A stretch of 64,000 nucleotides of DNA from Longitalea arenae (GCF_016924755.1 NZ_JAFFJX010000001.1:496001-560000); one strand, 5' to 3'; positions 36,263 through 45,322 are shown, numbered from the stretch's first letter. A program made the numbers and translations. The notes: generated from the letters alone by a model not told the origin.

Positions 36263-38005
36263 ATGTATATACTAGGGCTTAATGCATATCATGCGGATTC
36301 ATCAGCAGCAATCTTTAAAGATGGAAAAATGATTGCTGCAACCGAGGAAGAAAGATTTCGGCGCCAGAAACACTGGGCTGGTTTCCCTTCCATGGCCATT
36401 CAATTTTGTTTGAAAGAGGCAGGCATTAGCCTTTCACAGGTAGATCATATTGCTATTGGCCGCGATCCATCGGCCAAAATGAATAAGAAGCTTTTATTCC
36501 TGTTGAAAAATCCGGGCGGAGGATTTAATGCAGTGCTCGACCGTTTAAAGAACGCCCGTAAAGTGGCATCGCTTGAAGAAGAGTTTGTACTACTAGACAA
36601 AACGGTTGATAAAGCAATTATCAAAAGCAGGATTCACCAGGTTGAGCACCACCGCAGTCACCTGGCTTCCGCGTTTTTTGCTTCACCTTTTGACGAAGCC
36701 GCCTTGTTATCAATCGATGGCTCGGGCGATTTTACTACTACCATGACCGGTATTGGACGGGGCAATCAGATTGAAGTGCTCGATTCGGTTGACTTTCCAC
36801 ATTCGGTGGGTTTGTTTTATACTGCCTTTACCCAGTTACTGGGTTTTCCGCACTATGGTGATGAATACAAGGTGATGGGCCTCGCACCCTACGGGCAACC
36901 AAAGTATGTTGACAAGCTTAAGGAAGTGTTGGTCTTCGGAAATGATGGATTATTTACTTTGGATTTGAAATATTTCCGTTCTGCGAAAAGCGGTATCGTT
37001 TCATACGGTGACGACCATATTCCTGTAGTGGCGCCGCTGTATTCGCCATTGATGGTGGAAAAATTCGGCGCCGTACGTAAAAAAGAAGAACCCCTGAGCC
37101 AGTATCACAAAGACCTGGCTGCCTCTGTACAACGTGTAACTGAAGAATTGATATTCCATATTCTCAATCATCTGCAAAAGCGTACGGGTTTAAACAGTGT
37201 TTGTATTGCCGGTGGAGTGGCACAGAATTCGGTGGCCAATGGTAAACTCACCCGCAATACCGGATTTAAGCAGGTGTACATTCCTTCAGCGGGGCACGAT
37301 GCCGGTATATCTATGGGTTCTGCCCTGTATGTTTATAACCATATTTTAAAACAGCAACGGGCCGCTCCGGTTTGGTCGGCATATACCGGTAGCCGGTTCA
37401 GCAACGAAGAGATTGAGCAATACCTGCAAAGCCGCAATATTGCTTTTAAAAGATATTCTGATGCAGAGCTATACGATAAAGTGAGCGATCAATTGATCAA
37501 TGCAGGTGTAGTGGGTTGGTTTAATGGCCGTGCCGAGTTTGGTCCACGCGCATTAGGCGCCCGTTCTATTTTGGCTGATCCGCGGCGCAGTGATGCCAAG
37601 GACCTCTTGAATGCAAAAATTAAGCGCCGGGAAAGCTTTCGCCCTTTTGCACCTTCCATTTTAAAGGAATATGTTGGTGAATATTTTGAAGTAACCGATG
37701 AAGTGCCATTTATGGAGAAGGTGTTCCCAATAAAGAAAGAGAAACATACCCTTATTCCGGCGGTAACGCATGCTGATGGTACCGGTCGCTTGCAAACGGT
37801 AGACAAGGCGGTAACTCCTCGTTACTATGAATTGATCGAGGCATTCCGTAAAAAAACAGGTGTACCTATTTTATTGAATACCTCTTTCAATGAAAATGAA
37901 CCGATCGTGAACTCACCGCATGATGCGTTGGAATGTTACCTGCGTACGAATATGGATATGCTGGTGCTGGAGAATTGTGTTATTACGCGGAACGGTTCTA
38001 TATGA
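36263..38005 (+). CDS. Carbamoyltransferase, NodU/CmcH family
   Basis: A 580-residue protein; ATG 36263 is the natural start (MYILGLNAYHADSSAAI), since earlier in-frame residues overlap the upstream gene. It has the ASKHA N-terminal domain (HHRSHLASAFFASPF; LLSIDGSGDFTTT; VAQNSVANGK) and the C-terminal carbamoyl-transfer domain (GRAEFGPRALGARSILADPR). NodU-type enzymes place a carbamoyl group from carbamoyl phosphate on a sugar hydroxyl, so the glycan is probably O-carbamoylated. It overlaps the next gene as ATGA. Confidence 0.93.
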   Translation: MYILGLNAYHADSSAAIFKDGKMIAATEEERFRRQKHWAGFPSMAIQFCLKEAGISLSQVDHIAIGRDPSAKMNKKLLFLLKNPGGGFNAVLDRLKNARKVASLEEEFVLLDKTVDKAIIKSRIHQVEHHRSHLASAFFASPFDEAALLSIDGSGDFTTTMTGIGRGNQIEVLDSVDFPHSVGLFYTAFTQLLGFPHYGDEYKVMGLAPYGQPKYVDKLKEVLVFGNDGLFTLDLKYFRSAKSGIVSYGDDHIPVVAPLYSPLMVEKFGAVRKKEEPLSQYHKDLAASVQRVTEELIFHILNHLQKRTGLNSVCIAGGVAQNSVANGKLTRNTGFKQVYIPSAGHDAGISMGSALYVYNHILKQQRAAPVWSAYTGSRFSNEEIEQYLQSRNIAFKRYSDAELYDKVSDQLINAGVVGWFNGRAEFGPRALGARSILADPRRSDAKDLLNAKIKRRESFRPFAPSILKEYVGEYFEVTDEVPFMEKVFPIKKEKHTLIPAVTHADGTGRLQTVDKAVTPRYYELIEAFRKKTGVPILLNTSFNENEPIVNSPHDALECYLRTNMDMLVLENCVITRNGSI

Positions 38006-38763
38006 AGATCTCAATAATCACGGCTACCTATAATAGTGCGGCTACCGTTAGGGATACTTTAAGCAGTGTCGCCGGCCAGCAATATCCAAACATAGAGCAT
38101 ATCATTGTTGATGGCTTATCAAAAGATAATACGCTGGAGATCATAAAGGAATTTACCCATGTGGCCAAAGTCATTTCTGAAAAAGACAATGGCATTTACG
38201 ACGCCATGAACAAAGGAGTGAAACTGGCTACCGGAGATATTATTGGCATTTTAAACTCTGACGATTTTTATACCAGTCCTTTGATCTTATCAAAAGTCGC
38301 AGCGGCATTTGAAGATCCGGCTGTTGAGGCCGTATACGGCGATCTTCAATACGTAAATGCCACGAACGTAAACCTTGTAACGAGAACATGGAGATCCGGT
38401 AGCTATAAAAAAGAATACCTGTACTATGGCTGGATGCCGCCCCATCCAACATTTTTTGTGCGCCGCCAGGTGTATGATAAATGCGGATTGTTCAATACTA
38501 CCTTGCGCTCTGCAGCAGATTATGAACTGATGTTGCGGGTATTATTAAAATATGATGTGCACGCTAAATATATAGCTGAAGTGCTGGTTAAAATGCGGGC
38601 GGGCGGTATGAGCAATGCATCGATAAAGAACCGGTTAAGGGCCAATAAAGAAGATGAAATGGCCTGGAAACTCAACGACCTAAAACCCTATTTCTTTACC
38701 ATGTGGCTAAAGCCACTACGAAAAGTTTTACAATTTAACCCGATCAACATATGGCAAAAGTAG
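38002..38763 (+). CDS. Glycosyltransferase family 2 (WcaA-like)
   Basis: A 253-residue GT-A enzyme. The ATG at 38002 shares bases with the previous stop and starts [16 protein letters not shown]; the upstream extension of the frame is not needed. The metal site is S86-D87-D88 in ILNSDDFY, and [11 protein letters not shown] is the acceptor-side motif. Its 3' end overlaps gmd by 13 nt. Fucosyl- or mannose-type transfer is plausible from the neighbours. Confidence 0.9.
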   Translation: MKISIITATYNSAATVRDTLSSVAGQQYPNIEHIIVDGLSKDNTLEIIKEFTHVAKVISEKDNGIYDAMNKGVKLATGDIIGILNSDDFYTSPLILSKVAAAFEDPAVEAVYGDLQYVNATNVNLVTRTWRSGSYKKEYLYYGWMPPHPTFFVRRQVYDKCGLFNTTLRSAADYELMLRVLLKYDVHAKYIAEVLVKMRAGGMSNASIKNRLRANKEDEMAWKLNDLKPYFFTMWLKPLRKVLQFNPINIWQK

Positions 38764-39866
38764 CATTGGTTACAGGGGTAACCGGGCAGGATGGTGCATA
38801 CCTTACCGACCTGTTATTAAAAAAAGGATACATTGTTCACGGAATTAAGCGGAGAAGTTCTTTGTTCAATACAGAACGCATCGATCATTTGTACCAGGAT
38901 CCCCATGAGCAAAATGTACGGTTTAAGCTTCATTATGGCGATCTGACCGATTCAACCAATCTCATTCGTATTATTCAGGAAACCCAACCTGACGAAATCT
39001 ATAACCTCGCGGCGATGAGTCACGTGCATGTAAGCTTTGAAACGCCGGAATATACAGCAAATGCAGACGGTATAGGTACCCTGAGAATACTTGAGGCAGT
39101 ACGTTTACTAGGGTTAACAAAAAAGACCAAAGTATACCAGGCTTCTACATCTGAGTTATATGGACTGGTGCAGGAGGTGCCTCAGTCAGAAAGGACGCCG
39201 TTTTATCCCCGCTCTCCTTATGCAGTGGCTAAATTATATGCATATTGGATCACAGTCAATTACCGGGAAGCATATAACATGTATGCGGTAAATGGTATTC
39301 TGTTCAACCACGAATCTCCTTTGCGTGGGGAAACATTTGTGACCAGAAAGATCACGCGTGGCGCAGCCAAGATAGCGCTGGGCTTGCAAGACAAAATTTA
39401 TTTGGGTAACCTGGATGCTCAACGGGATTGGGGCCATGCCAAAGATTATGTTGAGGCAATGTGGTTGATATTACAGCAGGAAAAGCCTGAGGATTATGTG
39501 ATTGCCACAGGTATTACTACGCCAGTTCGCGAGTTTGTACGAATGGCCTTTGCCGAACTTGGCATTGAGTTGGAGTTTAAAGGAAAGGACGAAAATGAAG
39601 TGGGTATCGTAAAAGCCTGCCACAATGCAGAATTTAAGGTTGAAATTGGAAAAGAAGTCATTGTTGTAGATAAAAAGTATTACCGGCCTACGGAAGTGGA
39701 TCTGTTGATCGGTGATCCAACAAAAGCGCAACAACAGCTGGGATGGAAGCCTAAATACGATCTGCCTGCACTCGTTAAGGAAATGGTATCAAACGATGTC
39801 GAATTGTTCAAGAAAGAAAAATTACTGCAGCAGTCCGGCTATTACGTTCGTAATCAGTTTGAATAA
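38751..39866 (+). CDS. gmd: GDP-mannose 4,6-dehydratase
   Basis: A 371-residue enzyme with the Gmd hallmarks: [41 protein letters not shown] (T133, E135), Y157 and K161, and [18 protein letters not shown]. It converts GDP-D-mannose to GDP-4-keto-6-deoxymannose. With fcl at 40661 it forms the GDP-L-fucose pathway. It is the full-length member; the gene at 28850 is a shorter paralogue. Confidence 0.96.
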   Translation: MAKVALVTGVTGQDGAYLTDLLLKKGYIVHGIKRRSSLFNTERIDHLYQDPHEQNVRFKLHYGDLTDSTNLIRIIQETQPDEIYNLAAMSHVHVSFETPEYTANADGIGTLRILEAVRLLGLTKKTKVYQASTSELYGLVQEVPQSERTPFYPRSPYAVAKLYAYWITVNYREAYNMYAVNGILFNHESPLRGETFVTRKITRGAAKIALGLQDKIYLGNLDAQRDWGHAKDYVEAMWLILQQEKPEDYVIATGITTPVREFVRMAFAELGIELEFKGKDENEVGIVKACHNAEFKVEIGKEVIVVDKKYYRPTEVDLLIGDPTKAQQQLGWKPKYDLPALVKEMVSNDVELFKKEKLLQQSGYYVRNQFE

Positions 39867-39952
39867 CGGCTGAAGCGAAATAAAGTAATTGTTATTTAAC
39901 TCGTTCCAATTTTTTCTCGATCGATGGCACAAGGTTTATACAATACAGGGGG

Positions 39953-40657
39953 TTGATCAAAGAATTGAATGAATACGATGACAGTTGTAAACTGGTGATC
40001 TTTGCAGAGAATTTTTTCATTTTAATGCCCATTGATCAGTTAACGGAAGTAGACCGGTATATAGCCCATATCAATAACGACAACATTTACGAATCTTTAT
40101 ACCAGATACAGCCTGACCTGGTTTGGAAGTTACGGAACTTGCCCTTTTATAAATTCATCGCCATGAAGCATGGCTACATTAAAGCGGCAGCGAACGGCTT
40201 GAATAATATAAGGAGCGGACAGCAGTTAACAGACCCCTACCTGGGTTACACCCCAAGGAATTTAACGTGGCAGGCTGATATGGATAGCTTGAACCGGATA
40301 GGCAAACCAATAGATGTAAGTGTTGATAGTTGCATTTTCAAGACCTACAAAGAGATGGTACAGGAGCTGCAAATGAAAGGCCGACGTGTACTGATCATGA
40401 TACCACCCGTATACAAAGAAGGACTACGGCTTTTACATAACCTGGAAGCGGAGCGGGCTGCTTTTCGGTCACTGGAAGGAAATGGCGTTTACTTTATTGA
40501 TTATTCGAATTGTGCTTTATCTCAGGACAAAAGATTTTTCTATAATAACTCTCATGTGAACAGTATAGGAGCCGATTTGTTTACTCAATTGCTGATGCAT
40601 GATATTGAAAGGATCTTATCGGTTTCTCCGCAAAAAAATGAAGCTGAGATCAATTAG
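39953..40657 (+). CDS. SGNH-hydrolase-like protein, possibly N-terminally truncated
   Basis: Up to 234 residues from a TTG at 39953, with no ATG and no obvious ribosome-binding site. The C-terminal end SHVNSIGADLFTQLL matches the last block (catalytic His) of SGNH/AlgX-like O-acetyl esterases or acetyltransferases, and RVLIMIPPVYKEG resembles the strand before it. The N-terminal GxS nucleophile block of the family is absent. A short open frame in another phase (ATG 39924, MAQGLYNTGG) precedes it across a G5 run, so the intact gene may have been longer. It separates gmd from fcl. Confidence 0.5.
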   Translation: MIKELNEYDDSCKLVIFAENFFILMPIDQLTEVDRYIAHINNDNIYESLYQIQPDLVWKLRNLPFYKFIAMKHGYIKAAANGLNNIRSGQQLTDPYLGYTPRNLTWQADMDSLNRIGKPIDVSVDSCIFKTYKEMVQELQMKGRRVLIMIPPVYKEGLRLLHNLEAERAAFRSLEGNGVYFIDYSNCALSQDKRFFYNNSHVNSIGADLFTQLLMHDIERILSVSPQKNEAEIN

Positions 40658-40660
40658 ATT

Positions 40661-41599
40661 ATGAATAAGTCAGATAAAATATACATAGCGGGCCACCGTG
40701 GTATGGTTGGTTCTGCCATTGTTCGCAAGTTGCAAAAGGAAGGGTTTAATAATTTGCTATTGCGCACATCGGCTGAGCTTGACTTGCGTAATCAACTGGC
40801 CGTAAATGATTTCTTAAACCAGGAAAAACCGGATTATGTTTTTATAGCGGCTGCTAAAGTAGGGGGTATCCTGGCTAACAATACCTACCGGGCTGAGTTT
40901 ATCTATGACAATATAATATTGCAGTCAAACATCATTCATGCTTCCTGGTTAAATGGTGTGAAGAAACTGATGTTCCTGGGATCATCCTGTATTTATCCAA
41001 AACTGGCGCCCCAGCCGCTAAAAGAAGAATACCTGCTTACCGGAGAACTGGAGGCCACGAATGAACCTTATGCCATCGCTAAGATTGCGGGAATAAAGAT
41101 GTGCGATGCCTATCGTGCGCAGTACGGTTGTAATTTCATTTCTGTAATGCCTACGAACCTGTATGGGCCAAACGATAATTACAGCCTGGAAACCTCACAT
41201 GTACTACCGGCGCTTATCAGGAAGTTTCATGAGGCAAAGCTGAACAATGAGCCCTCGGTTATCATGTGGGGCACCGGTACCCCACGGCGTGAATTTTTAC
41301 ATGCAGATGATCTGGCTGATGCCTGCTACTTCTTAATGCAAGAATTTAATGAGCCAGGCTTTGTGAATATTGGAACTGGCGAGGATATTATGATCAGGGA
41401 TCTTGCTTTATTGGTTAAAGACATTGTAGGTTACAACGGCAATATTGAGCATGATCTGTCAAAGCCAGATGGAACACCACGTAAACTGATGGATGTACAA
41501 AAATTACATAAGCTGGGCTGGAAAGCACGTATAGACCTGCGGGAAGGGATTGAGAAAGTGTATCACGAGTTTTCGCAGCAATATGTTGCGGGCTCATAA
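40661..41599 (+). CDS. fcl: GDP-L-fucose synthase
   Basis: A 312-residue SDR. It has the [10 protein letters not shown] motif (11-20), C110 in GSSCIYPK, Y137/K141 in PYAIAK and H180, the expected catalytic set of GDP-4-keto-6-deoxy-D-mannose 3,5-epimerase/4-reductase. It makes GDP-L-fucose from the Gmd product. It is 3 nt after the SGNH-like gene and 31 nt before the phosphatase gene. Confidence 0.96.
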   Translation: MNKSDKIYIAGHRGMVGSAIVRKLQKEGFNNLLLRTSAELDLRNQLAVNDFLNQEKPDYVFIAAAKVGGILANNTYRAEFIYDNIILQSNIIHASWLNGVKKLMFLGSSCIYPKLAPQPLKEEYLLTGELEATNEPYAIAKIAGIKMCDAYRAQYGCNFISVMPTNLYGPNDNYSLETSHVLPALIRKFHEAKLNNEPSVIMWGTGTPRREFLHADDLADACYFLMQEFNEPGFVNIGTGEDIMIRDLALLVKDIVGYNGNIEHDLSKPDGTPRKLMDVQKLHKLGWKARIDLREGIEKVYHEFSQQYVAGS

Positions 41600-41630
41600 T
41601 TTTGTTTTCGGTATTCTAATTATAAGCTGC

Positions 41631-42374
41631 ATGTTTTCTATTTTTAAAAAAAAGAAAAAAGTACCTGTAGATCTAAGTGCATTGGGAACGGATATGCATT
41701 CGCACTTATTACCCGGCATTGATGACGGCTCACCTGATACAGAAACCTCGTTGCAGCTCATTGCAGGTCTGCAGGAACTTGGATACCGAAAATTCATTAC
41801 AACACCCCATGTTTTATGGGACATGTATAAAAATGATGCGAATACCATCGGAGCTGCATATCAGGAATTACAGCTGGCCCTGCAGGAAAACAACGCTGCT
41901 GTTCCTATAAAAGCAGCTGCTGAATATTTCCTGGATGAACATTTTGATGAATTGCTTGAAAGCAATACGCCATTACTTACCCTGCACGAGAATTGGGTAC
42001 TGGTTGAGTTTTCCTTTGTGACTACCCCGCTGAACTTTAAAGAGAAACTGTTCACTATGCAAATGAAAGGATACCAGCCGGTACTGGCTCATCCTGAGCG
42101 ATATTTGTATTTTACGAGCGATAAAAGATGGTACGACGAGTTAAAGAACGCCGGCTGCTATTTTCAATTAAATATATTGTCACTTACCGGCTATTACGGA
42201 AAAGCGTCTTTGCAACTGGCGCACTACCTGCTGAATAAACGTTATGTAAATTTGTTAGGTACTGATTGTCATCATTTTCGTCATCTCAATTCACTTCAAT
42301 CGGCCGGCAATAATATTATGCAGCCAGTACAATCACTTCTTGACAGCGGATTACTCTTAAATCCCATGCTGTAA
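41631..42374 (+). CDS. PHP-family tyrosine-protein phosphatase (CpsB/YwqE-like)
   Basis: A 247-residue metal-dependent phosphatase. ATG 41631 gives MFSIFKKKKKV followed by TDMHSHLLPGIDDGS (metal-binding H23, H25, D31); later metal residues are in AHPERYLY and GTDCHHF. CpsB/YwqE enzymes dephosphorylate the tyrosine tail of BY-kinases. This fits the kinase at the very start of the window and suggests that the two genes bracket one locus. The next gene on this strand follows after 189 nt, so the operon probably ends here. Confidence 0.92.
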   Translation: MFSIFKKKKKVPVDLSALGTDMHSHLLPGIDDGSPDTETSLQLIAGLQELGYRKFITTPHVLWDMYKNDANTIGAAYQELQLALQENNAAVPIKAAAEYFLDEHFDELLESNTPLLTLHENWVLVEFSFVTTPLNFKEKLFTMQMKGYQPVLAHPERYLYFTSDKRWYDELKNAGCYFQLNILSLTGYYGKASLQLAHYLLNKRYVNLLGTDCHHFRHLNSLQSAGNNIMQPVQSLLDSGLLLNPML

Positions 42375-42503
42375 ATGGTTGCTGGTCTCACTTACTCCCC
42401 ACAAAGTGTTCTTTCGCGCCTTGGCTTTCTCTCTGCATTATTATGTACAACTCCCTGTAAATCTTTTCATTAAATTGCAGTTCTCAAAAACAAGCATTTT
42501 TGG

Positions 42504-42530
42504 TTTAAGCATTCTTTGAGAATGTTTAAA
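42504..42530. promoter_or_regulatory. Near-perfect dyad operator upstream of the CarH-like gene
   Basis: Two 12-nt arms (TTTAAGCATTCT and AGAATGTTTAAA) are inverted repeats with one mismatch around a 3-nt TTG spacer. The dyad lies 33 to 60 nt before the ATG at 42564 and overlaps the putative -33 element. MerR-type regulators bind such dyads, so autoregulation is the natural reading. Confidence 0.65.
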
Positions 42531-42543
42531 CAATTTAACATTG
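42515..42543 (+). promoter_or_regulatory. Putative Bacteroidota promoter of the CarH-like gene
   Basis: A TTTG at 42515-42518 and TAACATTG at 42536-42543 resemble the Bacteroidota -33 TTTG and -7 TAnnTTTG elements, with 17 nt between them and one mismatch in the -7 box. The start codon is 20 nt downstream. Assigned by eye; the start site is not known. Confidence 0.4.
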
Positions 42544-42563
42544 CACTTTGTAGTTAACTGTAT

Positions 42564-43442
42564 ATGAATGCGTTTACCATAAAGGACCTGGAAAATCTTT
42601 CTGGTATCAAAGCCCATACGATTCGCATATGGGAGCAACGCTATTCCTTTCTTCGGCCGCAACGTACTTCTACAAATATCCGCTATTACACCAATGAAGA
42701 GTTGAAGATAGTGCTGAACATTGCGCTGCTTAATAAATACGGGTATAAAATTTCCCATATAGACAAGATGAGCTCCCAGGAAGTACGGGAAAAAATTGTG
42801 TCACTTTCTCATGCGCAGGCCCAGCAGGAGCGGCTGGTAAATGACCTGCTGCAATATATGATCGACCTCGACCTGGAGAAATTTGAAGATGTGCTGGATA
42901 ATTACATTATGGCAAAAGGGATCGATAAAGCCATCAGCTTTCTTATTTTTCCCTTCCTCGATAAAATAGGTATTTTATGGCAGGCCAGCCATATTCACCC
43001 TTGCCAGGAGCATGTGGTTACCAATATCATCAGGCAAAAGCTGATCGTGGGTATCGAGAGCGTGGTGTCACATATAACCGTAAACAAAAAAGTGATCCTT
43101 TTTCTGCCGGAAGGTGAATACCATGAACTGGGCCTCCTATACACCTACTATCTGCTTAAAAGCCGGGGGGTACAGGTTATTTACCTCGGCGCCAATGTGC
43201 CCTGCCATGACCTGGAATTTATAACCGGTTGTAAACAACCCGATTACCTGTACACCCACCTCACCTGTATTGCCGGCAACTTCAATTTTGAAAAATTTCT
43301 TAACCAGATCAGGCAGCATGCTCCCAAAGTGCAGATCATTGTTTCAGGCCAGCTGGCCAACTGCAATCTCAAAAAGCTTCCCACCGGCGTTCTCCTCAAA
43401 CGGTCCCTGCCCGAAGTTCTGGAATTTGTGGCCGTACTTTAG
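42564..43442 (+). CDS. MerR-family regulator with B12-binding domain, CarH/LitR-like
   Basis: A 292-residue transcription factor. Residues 1-70 form a MerR winged-helix domain (FTIKDLENLSGIKAHTIR; IRYYTNEEL). A helical bundle follows with W139 and E149-H150, then a cobalamin-binding Rossmann domain with EGEYHELGLL (E185, H187) and VIYLGANVP. In CarH the Trp, the Glu and the later His line the adenosylcobalamin pocket. The residue next to the Trp is Gln (Q140) here, where the light-induced His ligand of Thermus CarH is found, as I recall. It is expected to repress or tune carotenoid/isoprenoid genes; the ECF sigma and idi genes downstream fit that. Confidence 0.88.
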   Translation: MNAFTIKDLENLSGIKAHTIRIWEQRYSFLRPQRTSTNIRYYTNEELKIVLNIALLNKYGYKISHIDKMSSQEVREKIVSLSHAQAQQERLVNDLLQYMIDLDLEKFEDVLDNYIMAKGIDKAISFLIFPFLDKIGILWQASHIHPCQEHVVTNIIRQKLIVGIESVVSHITVNKKVILFLPEGEYHELGLLYTYYLLKSRGVQVIYLGANVPCHDLEFITGCKQPDYLYTHLTCIAGNFNFEKFLNQIRQHAPKVQIIVSGQLANCNLKKLPTGVLLKRSLPEVLEFVAVL

Positions 43443-43687
43443 GTTTTTTACAATATGTTCTCCTTCGCCTGAATTTTAATTTCCTTAACAAATATTTGGG
43501 GCTTTAGATCGTCAACAGAATAGGGGACGATCCGTGGTACGGTGTCTTACCCTTCGTCTGGCTGCTTTTTCCACCATCCGGCGGTAAACGGCCAGGGGCG
43601 AAAAATCACTGTGGAAGCGCTTCAGGCTGGTTTAATATTTTATTATAGAATTATTAAGCGCCCGGATTTTTCCCTTAAGTGATTTAT

Positions 43688-43716
43688 GTTTAAATTTACA
43701 GTGTAATTATTTAAAC
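43688..43716. promoter_or_regulatory. Dyad upstream of the ECF sigma gene
   Basis: Arms GTTTAAAT and ATTTAAAC flank an inner palindrome TTACA-G-TGTAA, 9 nt before the ATG at 43726. The 9-mer TTTAAACAA (43710-43718) also occurs upstream of the CarH-like gene at 42525-42533. A shared regulator site is a reasonable inference. AT-rich sequence makes chance similarity possible. Confidence 0.4.
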
Positions 43717-43725
43717 AACTTTTTT

Positions 43726-44226
43726 ATGTCGACGGTGGAATTCAATCAAATGCTGGTGAACAATGCGGAGTTTTTAAAGCCGTTTGCAATAACGTTGACT
43801 AGAGACTCCGAGGCTGCGAAAGACCTGTTTCAGGAAACGCTGTTCCGTGCATTGGCGAATAAGGACAAGTATAGTGTAGGCACAAATATCAAGGCGTGGC
43901 TGTATACTATCATGCGCAATATCTTTATTAACAATTACCGGAGAAAAGTTAAACAGAATACGATCTTCGATAGCACCCCCAATGATTTTCTGATTAACCA
44001 GACCCAAAGTGTTGTTGCGAATAATGCCGAATCAAATTTGCGGTTAAAGGATATTCAGGAGGCGATCCATAACCTGCCCCAGATATTCAGGAACCCGTTC
44101 CTTTTATATTTCGATGGTTTCAAGTATCATGAAATTGCCGATATGCTCGGGGAGCCGTTGGGTACCATAAAAAGCCGTATTCACTTCGCGCGCAAGCTGT
44201 TAAAGAACCAGATTGAGCGGCATTAA
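43726..44226 (+). CDS. ECF-family RNA polymerase sigma factor
   Basis: A 166-residue sigma-70 family factor. Region 2 has SEAAKDLFQETLFRALANKDKY and region 4 has FKYHEIADMLGEPLGTIKSRIHFAR, with no region 1 or 3. No anti-sigma gene lies next to it. Between a CarH-like regulator and idi it most likely belongs to the light- or stress-responsive control of carotenoid or isoprenoid genes, as seen in other Bacteroidota and Myxococcota. Confidence 0.9.
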   Translation: MSTVEFNQMLVNNAEFLKPFAITLTRDSEAAKDLFQETLFRALANKDKYSVGTNIKAWLYTIMRNIFINNYRRKVKQNTIFDSTPNDFLINQTQSVVANNAESNLRLKDIQEAIHNLPQIFRNPFLLYFDGFKYHEIADMLGEPLGTIKSRIHFARKLLKNQIERH

Positions 44227-44405
44227 ACCTGCCCTGCTTCCATTTACGAGTAAGTGGGTAGGGGGTATTCTGTACCTGAAAAGAATTGTTGCCTTAAGTT
44301 GTATTCCATATAACTCCCTTTAAGCCTGGAATTCATTTATTCAATAGGTTTGATATAGCTGGCTGTTTTCGGTTGGCCTGTTAATGACATGATTTTAAAT
44401 GGCAT

Positions 44406-44422
44406 TCATGGTAACACCATGA
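44406..44422. promoter_or_regulatory. Short inverted repeat before idi
   Basis: TCATGGT and ACCATGA are exact inverted repeats around AAC, ending 20 nt before the idi ATG. It may be an operator or an RNA hairpin at the 5' end. It does not share sequence with the dyads upstream of the two regulators. Confidence 0.3.
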
Positions 44423-44442
44423 TTATTTAGCAATTTTGTACC

Positions 44443-44985
44443 ATGAGCAAAGTAACTGACGTGATATTGGTAAATGAAAAGGATGAGCCGGTTGGAGTAA
44501 TGGAGAAGATGGAAGCACATCGCAAAGCCATACTGCACCGTGCTTTCAGTATTTTTATTTTCAACAGCAAAGGAGAAATGCTGCTTCAGCAGCGGGCTAT
44601 GGGCAAATACCATAGCGGTGGCTTATGGACCAATACCTGCTGCAGCCATCCATCGCCAGGCGAAGATACCCTGGAAGCGGCCACACGCCGCTTGCACGAA
44701 GAAATGGGTTTTACCACTATTCTTGAGAAAATATTTGATTTTGTATATCTGGCCGAATTCGAGCATGGCTTAACCGAGCACGAGTTTGACCATGTGTTTG
44801 TTGGCACCTATGAGGGCCGAATGTCGCCCGACCCCATGGAAGTAAAGGATTATTGTTATAAAAGCCTCGATGAAATTCAGGCTACACTCTTATCTCACCC
44901 CCAGAAATATACAGCCTGGTTTAATATAGCATTCCCGAAAGTGCAGCAATGGGCTGCCGAAAATCTGCTCAAAAAAGCAGTATAA
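44443..44985 (+). CDS. idi: Isopentenyl-diphosphate delta-isomerase, type 1
   Basis: A 180-residue Nudix-fold isomerase. C67 in WTNTCCSHP is the catalytic cysteine, the Nudix helix is in ATRRLHEEMGF, and E112/E114 lie in LTEHEFDHVF. It interconverts IPP and DMAPP for isoprenoids, including carotenoids. It stands 216 nt after the ECF sigma gene, in the same direction. No crt genes are in the window. Confidence 0.95.
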   Translation: MSKVTDVILVNEKDEPVGVMEKMEAHRKAILHRAFSIFIFNSKGEMLLQQRAMGKYHSGGLWTNTCCSHPSPGEDTLEAATRRLHEEMGFTTILEKIFDFVYLAEFEHGLTEHEFDHVFVGTYEGRMSPDPMEVKDYCYKSLDEIQATLLSHPQKYTAWFNIAFPKVQQWAAENLLKKAV

Positions 44986-45182
44986 CCTGGTACCACAGCC
45001 GCAAGCGATTTTATAGCAACTTATTACATATTACAGGAACACCCTTAGTAGCCTGTAAACATATTGATCATTTTATCAATTGACCGTTTGTATCATTATC
45101 AACCTGGCTTTTGGAAAGGTATTTTTGGAATACAAGATCCAATAACCTTTGAAGGCAGGCTCCGTTTTTAAAACGGTATCTT

Positions 45183-45245
45183 ATGAATGAAACAGTCATG
45201 TTTACCCGGAACCTCTGGAAGGTTATCATACGTCAATATCTATGA
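45183..45245 (+). CDS. Possible 20-residue peptide gene
   Basis: ATG AAT GAA ... to TGA 45243 encodes a small peptide with a basic, hydrophobic C-terminal half (LWKVIIRQYL). It lies 44 nt before the terminator at 45289. No clear ribosome-binding site is seen, and a frame this short arises often by chance. Recorded only because of its position between a palindrome and a terminator. Confidence 0.2.
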   Translation: MNETVMFTRNLWKVIIRQYL

Positions 45246-45288
45246 AGAATTAGTACGAACATCCTTTACAGGTGTCAAAATTACCTGG

Positions 45289-45322
45289 TCCTCCCGGCTT
45301 AAGTCGGGAGGATTTTTATTTA
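45289..45322 (+). terminator. Rho-independent terminator
   Basis: An exact 8-bp stem (TCCTCCCG / CGGGAGGA) with an 8-nt loop containing CTTAAG is followed by TTTTTATTTATT. The T-tract is on the + strand side only, so it terminates rightward transcription. Confidence 0.8.

Noticed and set aside
43507-43532. Inverted repeat GATCGTC / GACGATC in the gap before the ECF sigma gene
   Set aside because: 7-bp arms with a 12-nt loop, no T-tract and far from a start; not distinguishable from chance.
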